Source: Blakeslea trispora
Lineage: Eukaryota > Mucoromycota > Mucoromycetes > Mucorales > Choanephoraceae
NCBI GenBank assembly: GCA_025331445.1
Contig: JAIWNE010000053.1
Span: 62,001-126,000, forward strand
Direction: 5' to 3'
Length of the DNA: 64,000 bases
This document shows positions 11,343 to 23,819 of this stretch, one piece after another (position 1 is the first letter of the stretch; the number at the start of each line of letters is the position of its first letter). Under the pieces are notes generated by a model. The model did no database searches and was not told the origin of the DNA. It saw only the letters and a program-made list of their open reading frames with translations. Position numbers and translations under genes: made by a program.

Positions 11343-14300
11343 TTATTTTAACGATTCCAATTGTTGCTTGTTGTCTAAAGAAAGACTGTTTTCATGCATA
11401 ACACTCTGCAAGAGACGTAATTTCTTTTGTTTCGATTCAACATGCCTCATCTCTTTTTCAAATTGATCCGATTTCTCCTTTGCTGTTTTAATAACTGAAA
11501 TGGGTATTCCTGCTAACCTTGCTACATTCATTCTATTGTTGACAATCAAACAAGTCAAAACACACAAAATGAAATTATTCATTATTTTTAATACTTACCC
11601 ATAGCTACTGGTTGCAACGCCTTCCACTAATTTGTACAAGAAAACAATGTTGGCTATGCCTATTTTAAAGATGAGCTTTCTAGAAAATTACAGCTACTTA
11701 ATCGATTTACCTGAGCCATCCATAGCCTCCTCCTGTAAATAACTCATGAAATAGTTTCTAACTTGATTGGGAAACACGTGCGCCATTTGGCCTAATGAAG
11801 GGTAGTGCGTAACAAATAAAGTTATGCATTGTACATGCTCTATAAAGTACTTGAGAGTAGCGTAAGCAATTGCCTGTCCATCATGAGTGCTTGTTCCTCT
11901 CCCGAGCTCGTCCAAGATGACGAGTGAGCGTGGCGTAGCTTGACGCATCATATCTGATGTTTCATATAACTCGACCATAAATGTACTTTTACCACGCATC
12001 ATGTTATCTGATGCACCCATACGCGTATAAATAGCATCTAGCACACTCAAGGTGGCTTTTGTTGCAGGAACGTAAGAGCCAATTTGCGCCATCATTGCAA
12101 TTAATGCAATCTGACGTATATACGAACTCTTGCCACCCATGTTGGGGCCTGTCAAGATCATAGCTTTGTGTGGATTGGACAGCTGAATATCATTAGGCAC
12201 ATATGTATGAGAGGCGTTGAGTTGTTCGATGATTGGGTGTCGTGCCTCGATCACTTCCATACAAGGTTCATTCGTATCAACAAACACAGGTTTTGTGTAA
12301 TTAGGTTGATTTGCTGTAACAGTAAGTGATAATAGGCAATCAAGCTGAGCTAGACAAGAAACAACATCTCTCAAATTCTCATATTTTTCAGCAATAGCAC
12401 TATCATCTTTTCAATAAAACTGGATAGCTACAGATCATAAGGTTGTTCACTTACACAAGAAAATCCTTGTAGGCTCTCTCAGAATTCATATTCAACAGTT
12501 CTCGATATCTTTCACGCTCTTTTAACTGCTCAATAAGGTATTTATCATGGTATCGACTAACAGCCTTCGTACCGCTAACCTTGATCCAATCTTGTGGTAT
12601 TTTCTTTGTCTTTGTATTAGATACTTCTAAAAGATATTCCACTCCTGCTACCGTTACAAATGTCAGATCTTTATCCAGGCCAGTTGTCTCCTTCAGTTTC
12701 TCTAAATGCTGTTGCAATAAACACTCGATCTGATAGATATTCTCTTTCTCACGTGTTATTCCAGGCCACTGTTCTTCTGACACAAAATAGTTGGTCTTGT
12801 CTTTTGTGGGTTGCACTGAAGAGCGAAAACTCAACATGGCTTGTCGAATAGTAGGGAGTCGATCAAATAATCGATTGAGTAACGGTGATTCGAATACATC
12901 ATGTGATTTATCGAAGGAACTAGAAACTTTGATAAACCCATCCAAGATCTGTATCAATTCCAAAGGCATTGACTATGAGTAGAGAAATGCAAGTCAACAT
13001 TCTTGTTTTTTTCCCTTAAACTGGCTTCCTTCTATCCTCTTCCTGTTACCTTGCCATAATGAATTCGGCAAAGTCCCTTTTCAAGGTCAGGGAGTTGACT
13101 AAATACAGATATGAGCATACCCTTTTTCGGATTAGTTGTTTTCAATAGTTCCTCAACAGCTAATATCCTCTGGTTCAGCTGACTTTTTTTTTATATACAC
13201 ACATAAATTGATTTAGATAACCTTGCTCAGTCTATCGTGTATGCGCTTTTCATTTTTCGTGTGATCACCTTACTTTGTATCCACCAGAGGTCTTCCTACC
13301 CATTTCCTCAATAAGCGATGACCAAACTTAGTTCGTGTGTGATTGAGTATGGAAAACAAAGAGCCTTTCTCGGTAAAATCAGTATTGTTACGGTACACTT
13401 CAAGGTTGACTAAAGTATTGCCGTTTAAAAGCATATGACTTTGAGAAACAAAATGTGAAAAAAACTTGGCTGATGTAAGAACACTTGACAAGTTAAATTC
13501 TTGCAGATAACGCAGGAGGCACGCCAACGCTTTTCTACAGAATCATATAAGTTGCTTGCACTTTTTTTCGGTTATAAATACTTTACATGACAATATCCGG
13601 TAGCTCAACAATTTGAGGTAAATATGATGTAGTAGCATAAAAATCAGACACAAATGTCAAGGATGCATTATAATTTGTGCACAGGGTATCGTTAGCTGAG
13701 ATGCGCTCAATTCTTATTGACTCCTTTTGAGTTTCACAAGATGCTTGTAGAGATAAATGTTGAATGAGTCGTTCAGTAGGCTGACTGACTAAATCAGGAA
13801 TCAATATCTCGTTTGGTTCAATATGAAGCAGTCTCGTTTCAAGCTCGGTTCTCATATAAGTGTCTTCAAAGGCATCATAAACAATGTCTCCTGTAGAGGT
13901 CTGAATAGCCATCATGCCAATCAAAACTCGTTCATCAGGACCATGGCCACCACGCTTTTGTTCAATCAAACACATCAAGTGTCCACCTCCAGCACTTTGA
14001 CTAGCATGATGGTTTAACGAGCCATCAAGATTCAAGTCATCCACCATTGTGCCTTTGGTAATTAGCTGATCAAGTTCTCTTGTAAACGGTTGGCTCTTAT
14101 TGCTACCAACAGCTTTTAATGCAGCTGTTTCTGTTTGCCGTACAATACCTACTTTGTATCCAGCGTTGACTAATCTAAGATAGATGTATAAACAGAAGGA
14201 AGCTATCACTTAACAAGGAAGCATGACACATTGCCCTATGTACTTACTTTTTAATATGAACGTTTAATCGGAACACTGGTATACTTGCCACATAGAAATT

Positions 14301-14822
14301 TCGATCAACAAAATTGGCAATATGTAGGACACGCGAAGCAATCTACAATAGTGTTTATCTCTCTTTCCAAAGAAAAAAAAAAAAAAGCGAGCAATTATGC
14401 CCATATCACTTTCTTGATCTCACCTTAGCGTCCTCACCAAAGAATCGATACTTGTATCCCACCTCGATCATCAAGAGACAGCCAGGGTATTTGGCTTTTA
14501 GTTCAACCACTTGAGCTTCAAGTGGAGTAAGTTTTTTTTGAGGAATTATGGCTGCACCTTGACTAGCCATCAAGTTTTCTGCTTGTTTTCTCTTGAGACT
14601 TTTGCTCTTAGCCATGTCACCGAGCTTTTGTCTAAACTGTTGGTGAAGTTTTGCAAGATCGCAAATAGACTGTTGAGGTACTTGAGCGGCGATCTCTGTT
14701 TGCTCATCTGCTTTATTGATCTTTCCTTTGCCTTCCTTCTCTTTCTGTTCTTGATCTAGTCGCGGCCTCTTTTCGGCCGAAGGTTTGGTAAAATAAGAGC
14801 TGATCGAAGACTGTCGCTTCAT
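11343..14822 (-). CDS. MSH3: DNA mismatch repair protein MSH3
   Basis: MutS homologue of about 977 residues in nine exons: 14822-14424, 14342-14248, 14174-13587, 13534-13274, 13182-13050, 12972-12455, 12399-11711, 11659-11599 and 11532-11343. The N-terminus has a PCNA-binding PIP box (QSSISSYF, residues 3-10). Domain I begins [12 protein letters not shown] and includes [13 protein letters not shown], diagnostic of MSH3 rather than MSH2 or MSH6. The lever and clamp regions follow. The ATPase has Walker A GPNMGGKS (about 749-756), signature [13 protein letters not shown], Walker [17 protein letters not shown] and FVTHY. The C-terminus carries the helix-turn-helix [14 protein letters not shown], split by the last intron. 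It pairs with MSH2 (MutS-beta) to recognise insertion-deletion loops. Acceptors for exons 5, 7 and 8 were chosen because only they keep the frame; exon 5 needs an unusual AAG acceptor (see findings). Confidence 0.95.
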
Positions 14823-17800
14823 TTGAAAGAAAAAGGAAGAGAAAAACAATAATAATTTGCACCTGCATTACACACCTTGATTTTTATTTGAAGTTGGCTA
14901 AATGTAATACATTCAGTCAGCTAAATATCAGTTAAGCTTTTATCTACAAGTGGGCTACAGTCATGCTTATCTCTTGGTCTATTGCTATTGTTATTTTACT
15001 TGCATAAAGCAATGAGGAGGGGAAGACATAGTAACTTGGACATACTGATAGCATATGATAATGACCAGTAAAAATACCTCTATCAGAATTTAATTATCCA
15101 GGCTTACAAAAATGAAGGAAATGACACAGGGTTTGTTCGTTTAATGTTCTAGCTCACTTTTCAGCCGCTATTGCAAGGCTAAGCAAATATATTCATAGAA
15201 TCAAAAACAAGCTTGTAAGATATTTGTCTGAAAGAATGCCACATGTGACTTGGTACGATGCTGCTATCGTATGAAGATTGAATGCACCTAAATGCCCACT
15301 CTATTCCTTCCGGCCATGCCATATACCTATGTCGTGAATAACACTATGTATAACTTCCTCCACTATTCTTCAGAAATCAATCCTATTGATCATTTTTGGT
15401 CATTGATTGAAGGGACGATGACTATGAAGATTTGACGCGAATTTTTTTTTTTGGTTAGTAACCTTTGAGGATTTTGTCATTATTCTTTATCAAATATTAA
15501 GTATTTGTATAAACAAAAAAAGTTTGTTTAATATTTCCGTTTGCTTTGCTCATTATGAATAAACAATCTCATTGTCTTATGTTGAACAATGCTCTAATCG
15601 GTTTATGCTAGACATTGAGTAATTTCCGAAAATAGTGTATATTTCTCAAAAAAGAAAAAGAGGTCTATAAAGCTGAATGTTCTCAAAGCGTTAGTATCAA
15701 AACTGAAGCTTTTCGTTTTAAAGGCCGTAGTGCTTTATTAGATTTTATCTTGGCATACAAAAAAAAAAAGACTTATATTGACAGCTGAGCACAAAATAAT
15801 GAGTTATCTAATCTTTGATCGTCAAAGCTTGTCCAAAAAAAAAGGAAACGTCATTGTCTAGACTTTGAACTGACCGTTGAGCAATGGTATCTATGCATCC
15901 TTGTTATCGTACTATTTACTCGAGTATTCAATACCTTGAAATCAACAACACCGAAAAAGAAATGAACCATAAAGATAGTGTTGGCTAATTTTCTCTTAGT
16001 GTGAATAGGTAAATTGTCATGAACAAGATATAGCTAGCCAACTGACATGATATGTTCACCACACATTATTTGCCTTTTTAGAAGCACATATACTTTTCAT
16101 AGTTTGTCTTGGTTATCTGGCATTTGACCCTTTGTATCTAGGCATAGTCCCTTCAGGACCCCTCATCTTTGCTAATTTAGTCGGTCTAGGTAAGCGGCAA
16201 ACTTGGCTCATTGAACTGACCATTGTTGTTAGTAACTGAGTATTAATTTTCCAATCCCATTCGCAGCTGAAGTTTTAGTGTTACACTAGTAACTTACAAG
16301 AGTCGAGAACATGTAATATTATGTCTATCAAAGCAAAGTTTTGCAAGAAAAACAAAGGAACCCTTATACACTTTATATTTTACAAAAAGTATAATTTTAA
16401 GAGCAGAAACGATCAAGAAGCTCTCGTGTGCATATATGCCATTGAAGAAAGCGTTGATTAAAAGCAATACAATATATCAAACAAGATGAGATTTTCCTCA
16501 TTAGAAAATTTCCAAAAGTCGCTTAGAGTTTCAAAACAAAAGCTATTTTCAAACCATTTTGTCCCGTTGCTTTGAAAGTCAGCCAAGAAAAGAAACTACT
16601 GGAATAAGGTTGAAGCACAAAAGTATGATAGAGCTGCTTATGTGGACTACGGCCGACCGATAGCAGCAAGCTGTTATCAGTCATTATTTTGCTCCACATT
16701 CCATTTTCTCTCTGGTTCAACCTCGGGTTAATTTGGTTCTTTCTCTATGCAAGAAGGTATCTTTTTTTGATATAAAAGAAAAAGCTTATTGCTATTGTAC
16801 TTTTGGTAAAAAAAACGGATTTTACTAAAAGGAAACTCAACCGCGTTTTACTTTCTTCTAGCCCTGTGCATTACATTTTCAAATGTTGGTTCTGGAACAC
16901 TTTGGTGATACCGACAGAAAGGTTTTATTTAATCATGTGTCTATAAAGTCACCTTTGAAAGTTTGTCTAAAGGTCATTCGATCCATTGACTTTAAAGACC
17001 CCAACCGCAATGGCTTAGTTCATTGCCACATTTGCATGCGTGTAACAGGAGCATATGTCCTTCCTGTCTTAAGTAACTTTTCAAAGTGATTGTTTCGGTA
17101 TCCGCAAATTTACCTTTTTTCAGTGCTTTTCAAAACTCCTCAAACAAGTCTGAATTCAGGAGAATGATAAGAAACGTAGAATGGTAAAGCTCCTGTTCAA
17201 GACCGTGCGGCCAGCAATTACAAGATAACGAATCAAGTCATTGTCCACAGATGTAGCTGTATCTCTCAAAAGACAAAAGATTTGAGTCTGTCCGTCACAA
17301 TTGCGCTCTTGACATCCAGTTTACTGTCATGGAGATGATAGATCAAGAGGAAGAAGAACATTTTTTTCTTTGTATTGTAAAGCAGATTGACCGCATTGCA
17401 GATCAATGTCTTCATTGGCTGATATATTGATTGATTGTTTATTCTTTGTGTAGACCAGTCTATATCAATGAACACCTTGGTTCTTTGTTGGACAATACAA
17501 AAATATCTAAGCCCTATTCTTAGTACGAAAAGAGAAGATATTGGCACAGATCATTTACAATGATTACTCTTCATTATTCTCCTGAAAAAAAAAAGAGGGC
17601 AGGATAATACATAAATGCTTTTATATCAGTAAAAAAAATACAGCCAGCTAATCAACATTCTTATGTATTTGTGATCGTCTCAATACAATGATACACTGTT
17701 CAAAATAGGTGATAGGTCTTTGCCTTTCATATTTCAACATCTAACCATAATCATTAGGTTACGCTGAGTATGAGAAGATTGATTGAGCTTATTTAACCCA

Positions 17801-18965
17801 TAGTCAATGAAGCCCATGTTATGGCTATGACAAAGCTAGCCATAAGCGATTAATCAATAGCCTTCTGGAAACTTTACTTGTCATTCAATAAGGTTAATCA
17901 TTCAAGTAAACAAAGCTATCGATTGCTAATTGACAATCATCAGCTATGATCTTTCAGATTATTGGATTTTCTTACAATCTTTTATTTCTTATGCTCATTC
18001 GAAAAATCCAATGATTGTAAACATCTTCTTTGAATCACAAACAAGCGACTTCAGTTCATAACAAACTAACCCGAATCCACACCTATTGTGTTGAAGCTAT
18101 TCTCTTTTATAAATATCTGAATAGCAGTGGTGTATAAGAATTGTATTAAAGAAAACAAAAGAAAAAAAAAACTGCGAATTGGAAGCTCTGGTTCATGACA
18201 TGCAAGCAAAGAATATCAAAATCTACACCTCAAAAGCAAAGTATTTGGAGGGGGAGGGTCATACTCTCTTCAGAGGATGATTGCAAAAAACGGCACGCCA
18301 GAGCGGCAGGCTCATTGTAGTTTTTTCCTATTTAAAAATATAGCTTTCTTAAAAAGCTTTATTTTCATTCTAGACAAAGCATATAAATAATAACGAGTAA
18401 GCAAAGTGAAAAAGCAATTTCTAAATTGACTATAACATTGGTTTTTTCTTATCTTCATTAGTTATTTCGGCCAAGTTTATAAGACAGTAGTTCTATAGGA
18501 TAGTATTATAAGACTTTATAACATCAGTCTGCTATAAATGATTTATTTTTTTCGCCCAAATTAAACAGTGAAGACCACAACAGTTATACTACACTGTATT
18601 GATAATCATGGTCTCAACAAGGTTTTGAAAATCTGTCTCGACACTCAAATGCTTACTTGCTTTAGATCAAGGTGGGGATTTGGAATACTTGGAACATCAA
18701 CATTTGCATTAACTTTTATTTTTATTTTTACTCCATACCGCTTTCTGTCGTTGTTCCAATCTGATTTTTTTTTTTTTACTTCAAATCGATTTCAACTTTT
18801 GTTCAGACATAGTGTACAGATGTTTCAAAGAACCAACAAACATCAAGTCCGACAAATTGACTGTGCATGTTTTGAAACCCATCTAAAAAGAATAAAAAGA
18901 AAAAATCATCTCATTTTAATATTTTTCTTTTTCTCTTATTTTACTCTTTCAAGTAATTCTTGTAA
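14823..18965. other. 4.1-kb gene-poor region with transposon debris
   Basis: Between MSH3 and the second CAP-Gly gene no intact gene is supported. A short Tc1/mariner relic is listed separately (15355-15420). Small frames at 16883-17089 (+, 68 codons), 16523-16720 (-) and 17266-17547 (-) have no recognisable domain. The frame 18568-19008 (+) overlaps the CAP-Gly start and is hydrophobic low complexity, so I treat it as leader sequence. Codon-like patterns broken by stops suggest further decayed mobile DNA. Confidence 0.5.
15355..15420 (+). mobile_element. Tc1/mariner-type transposase relic
   Basis: 22 codons read FLHYSSEINPIDHFWSLIEG and then TM. The pattern (L-x-x-Y-S-x-[ED]-[LI]-N-P-I-[ED]-x-x-W) is the conserved catalytic block near the end of Tc1/mariner/IS630 DDE transposases, with the third acidic residue at the D of PID. 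Frames on both sides are broken by stops, so this is a dead fragment. No terminal inverted repeats were identified. Confidence 0.6.
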
Positions 18966-19941
18966 ATGTTTCGGAAAGCAAAGCGATTGTCACAAAGACT
19001 CGGTCTAAACAAAGAAAGGTGTACAGGAACTGACAGTTGCACTAAACACAAGAGCAATGGATATCATTATTCTGTAAATGACAGTCCTGAGCGGCGCTTA
19101 GCTCCGCCTGCTATGATTATCGACAAGGCCAGCACGTCAAGTGATATTGAAGATAACGATTCATTGAGTACAAAGAGTAGCGAAAGCACTGAATTAAAAT
19201 CTGTGATCGCTCAAAAAACAGACAGACCAATCTTACAAAAGTATCAGACGACTCCTAACAAGCCTGTTATCTATGATGCCAATGACAGCAGCTTTCAACA
19301 CCATCTGGATATATCGAATACAGGAAATTTGGAGCTTATGTTGTCCTTGGAAACTCAAGCAAGAATGGATGCGCAAGCAGAGCGTGAAAAAGAAGCCGAG
19401 AGAATACAACAAGAACAAGAAAGTTTACTTACTCCACCACGTCCTACTCGGATCAAATTCGAATTGCCTGTAACACCTCCTCGTTCCAGATCACCCAGTA
19501 GACTAGCTTACCCAAGGGCTCGACCTATCCGCTCTTTACCTGAAGAAGGACTGACAGCTAATGTTGCTCGACATCCAACCAACAACAAAACAAAGAGATC
19601 AGGATGGCGTACTTTGTTTGGTGACCGAGAGAATGATTTGCCACTTCCTATAACCATTGGTACTAGAGTACGATTGACAAAAAGACCTTTACCTACTTTT
19701 GGATATGTTCGTTTTATTGGTGGCGTTCATTTTGGAAAAGGAGAATGGATGGGTATTGAGCTCGACCATGGAGGTAATGAATTATACTGATTTGTATTGT
19801 GCATTTGCTAAACTGGTTTTTTTTCTTTCTGTTTTAGTGGGGAATTGCGATGGCAGCATAGATGGTCAAAGCTATTTTAAGACCGATTCTAGTCGTGGCA
19901 CATTTGTCAAACGTCATGATCTAGAAGCCGCATCAGATTAG
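18966..19941 (+). CDS. CAP-Gly domain protein, C-terminal domain type
   Basis: Two exons (18966-19773, 19838-19941), about 303 residues. Residues 1-215 look disordered: basic start (MFRKAKRLSQRLG), Ser/Asp/Glu-rich middle, an Arg/Pro-rich stretch (PPRSRSPSRLAYPRARP) that could bind microtubules or be phosphorylated, and KTKRSGWRTLFGD. A single CAP-Gly domain lies at the C-terminus: IGTRVRLTKRPL, GYVRFIGG, FGKGEWMGIEL, and across the intron GNCDGSIDGQSYF and RGTFVKRHDL. The usual GKNDGSV motif is degenerate (GNCDGSI), but the hydrophobic and Gly framework is kept. Domain position and lack of a coiled coil differ from the CLIP-like gene at 8294-9466. A microtubule or dynactin-related role follows from the family; the specific function is unknown. 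Confidence 0.85.
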
Positions 19942-20258
19942 GCAGAACAATAATGCGAATGATACCCCTTACCACTATTTTAATATATTAGTTTTTTAAA
20001 CTGCATTTGTGCACTCAAATTTTTTTTTGTGTACTGATTTTTATTAAAGTTGCGCGCACCAACGTCTCGCAACAAGGTTTTGTCAAATGCCTTCGTAGGC
20101 TTGTAAACAGTCAATGATATTCGAACATTTTGGTGCCTGAAGATATCTTTTTGTTGGCTTTCTTTGAATTGAACTTTCTCTTTTCTTTCTGTTATCTTTC
20201 CCTTATGAACTCTCAAATACCTTCAGACAATTCTTAACTCACTGTTACCGGTTCTTGA
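19942..20258. other. Short spacer, no gene seen
   Basis: 317 bases holding the likely 3' UTR of the CAP-Gly gene. The minus frame 19980-20216 has no recognisable content. Confidence 0.4.
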
Positions 20259-21032
20259 ATGAGACGAATGGCGACTAGTGCCACTGTCACTTATGACTGG
20301 GATGATTTCACTGATGCTGAATCGTATGTTTTTGTCGAGACTGGAGAGGAAAGCGAACACGAAGTTGAATCAATCGACTTTGCCGAATCTTCCAAAAGTG
20401 TTTTAAAGGTAAGATAAGCTTGTTTATGCTATATATTATTTATACAGCTATGTTCATTTCGACAGTGTTGCATTTGAGAGATGAATATTTAGTTGGCAAG
20501 TTGTCTTTTAATACAAAATAAAGAGAGGAAATAAAGAATAAGGTTTGATTTCATATCCTCTTCTTGTCTTGTATTATTTTTGCTGCTTCGGACCAAATCT
20601 TTCTACTTTTGAATTTGACATAATTCCATTTTTATTATTTCATTTGTCGATACCAATATACGTACATTTTACTAGTTGTTGGTAGAAAAGCAAGTTGATA
20701 ATGGCATCACATTAAGCGATTTGCATAACATTTAGCAACGCTTCTGTAATGATCAGTTTTCTGGTATGCCTGAGTTCATCTCATATTTGGAGCAAACTGG
20801 GCATCAAGTACGTACCAGAGTAGACAGTGATGATAAGGTGAATGCTGTCTTCTTCATGCATGAGCATGGAAGGGATAAACTCAGACGACTCCTTGAAAGT
20901 GTCATTATTGATGCAACATACAAGACCAACAGCCACCGTATGGTGTTGCTCAACATTGTTGTTGCAGGCACATATCTCCAAGAGCATATCTCACATTTAG
21001 AGGCATACATGAAAGAATCCTTTTACCTGTAA
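20259..21032 (+). pseudogene. MULE-type transposase gene fragment
   Basis: Two exons fit: 20259-20408 (acidic N-terminus) and 20736-21032, with a 327-base intron (GTAAGA...TTTAG). The second exon reads VNAVFFMHEHGRDKLRR, then VIIDATYKTNSHRMVLLNIVVAGT. This is the first catalytic Asp block (IIDATYKTN) of MULE/FAR1-like DDE transposases, preceded by the region that usually precedes it. After VVAGT the normal continuation (second Asp, C-terminal Glu) is missing and stops accumulate beyond 21032. It is therefore a truncated element or a domesticated N-terminal piece; I favour a dead fragment. Confidence 0.6.
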
Positions 21033-21619
21033 GTAAACCTATGATATTTAAATTAATACATATATACATACATCGAAACATCACACTCATCCTGCAGGCT
21101 GCTAAATTACTGTAGTTCCTGGAACCTGTTGCATGAGAAATCTAGGCTTCCTAGAGACTCAATATGTCAGATCTCCAAGTAAGCATTGAGATGTAGAAAG
21201 AATGAATTGAGTAGTGTGCTAAAATAGCGTTTTTGATAATTATTATTTTACAGCATCCAAGCAATAAAAGAGCTGTCAACTCTTGTAAAGCCAACTGATG
21301 ACTAGCAAGGCTTTATACCACTATCCAAAGTCTAACAAGAGACAAGGCATAATGCTATCTAAATAAGTTTCGCAACCCAACCTTGTCAAAGCAAACTGAG
21401 ATCATCAGACTTAATGAGTGTATAAACTTCTTCAAGATGTATAAGCAGCTGTGGCACTTTTTTTTTTTTTGCTTCTACATGTTACATTATTCTAAAGCTT
21501 TTGGCTTTTATTGCTATGAATAGATAACAGCAGCTTGATGTTTTGCACTAAAACATATCTGGCTTTTGTTGAGATTTACATATATAATTTACAATGAAGA
21601 GTGAAATACACATGATTGA
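21033..21619. other. Spacer downstream of the MULE relic
   Basis: Contains broken frames that may be the eroded rest of the transposase, then AT-rich sequence up to the bHLH stop codon. Nothing else recognised. Confidence 0.4.
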
Positions 21620-22183
21620 CTATAGATTGTTCAGTGTATTGCAGTCTTCCGAGGATGAGGTTGAGTCTGACTCAGACAGAGCTATGTTGTTACTTCTTCT
21701 TGTCAAACCCAGCTGTTCCCGTAGTTCGTTGTTTTCCTGCTGTATGTTCTGAATGTATTCAATTGCATAGCGTAGCACTTTAGCCCGATGGCACTTTTCA
21801 CCTCCGCTCTTTTCATTTGAGGTTCTTGGCACAATATCCGATAACCGGTTAACTAGGGTATTCTGCAAACAGAAGATTAGCATACGCACAACTCGATTTC
21901 AATCTGAAATACACACCAGATTGTCTCTTCGTCTTCGTTCGACCCTGTTGTGTGTTTCTCTTCGCTGTTTGATACGAGACATGGCTGTGTCACTATCAAG
22001 ACTGATCTTATTGAGAATATTTACACCATGTACGACCAGTTTTGTTGGCTGTTTATCGATCTGGCTCAATTTACGGGCCATCATATCTGGATCATATATT
22101 CTGATTCGTTCCTGTAATGGATAAGTTGCTCGTCTTTCTGAGATAGACATCTTTGGTGGGTCAAGGGATGACAAGAAAGTCAT
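21620..22183 (-). CDS. bHLH transcription factor (E-box class B)
   Basis: 169-residue protein in two exons (22183-21917, 21862-21620). The domain starts at about residue 77 with THNRVERRRRDNL. His, Glu and Arg occupy the H-x3-E-x3-R positions that specify CACGTG (class B, USF/Max/Pho4-like) E-boxes. Helix 1 crosses the intron (NTLVNRLSDIVP), the loop contains NEKSGGEKCHRA, and helix 2 is KVLRYAIEYIQNIQ. It runs into a short leucine-zipper-like segment (ENNELREQLGL), so dimerisation may be bHLH-Zip. The tail is Ser/Asp-rich. The start at 22183 is the only ATG in frame upstream of the conserved part with a plausible leader. The target pathway is unknown. Confidence 0.9.

Positions 22184-23819
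<1,636 letters not shown>

Noticed and set aside
18568..19008. 146-codon plus frame upstream of the second CAP-Gly gene
   Set aside because: Phe/Ser-rich low complexity overlapping the CAP-Gly start in another frame; probably 5' leader.
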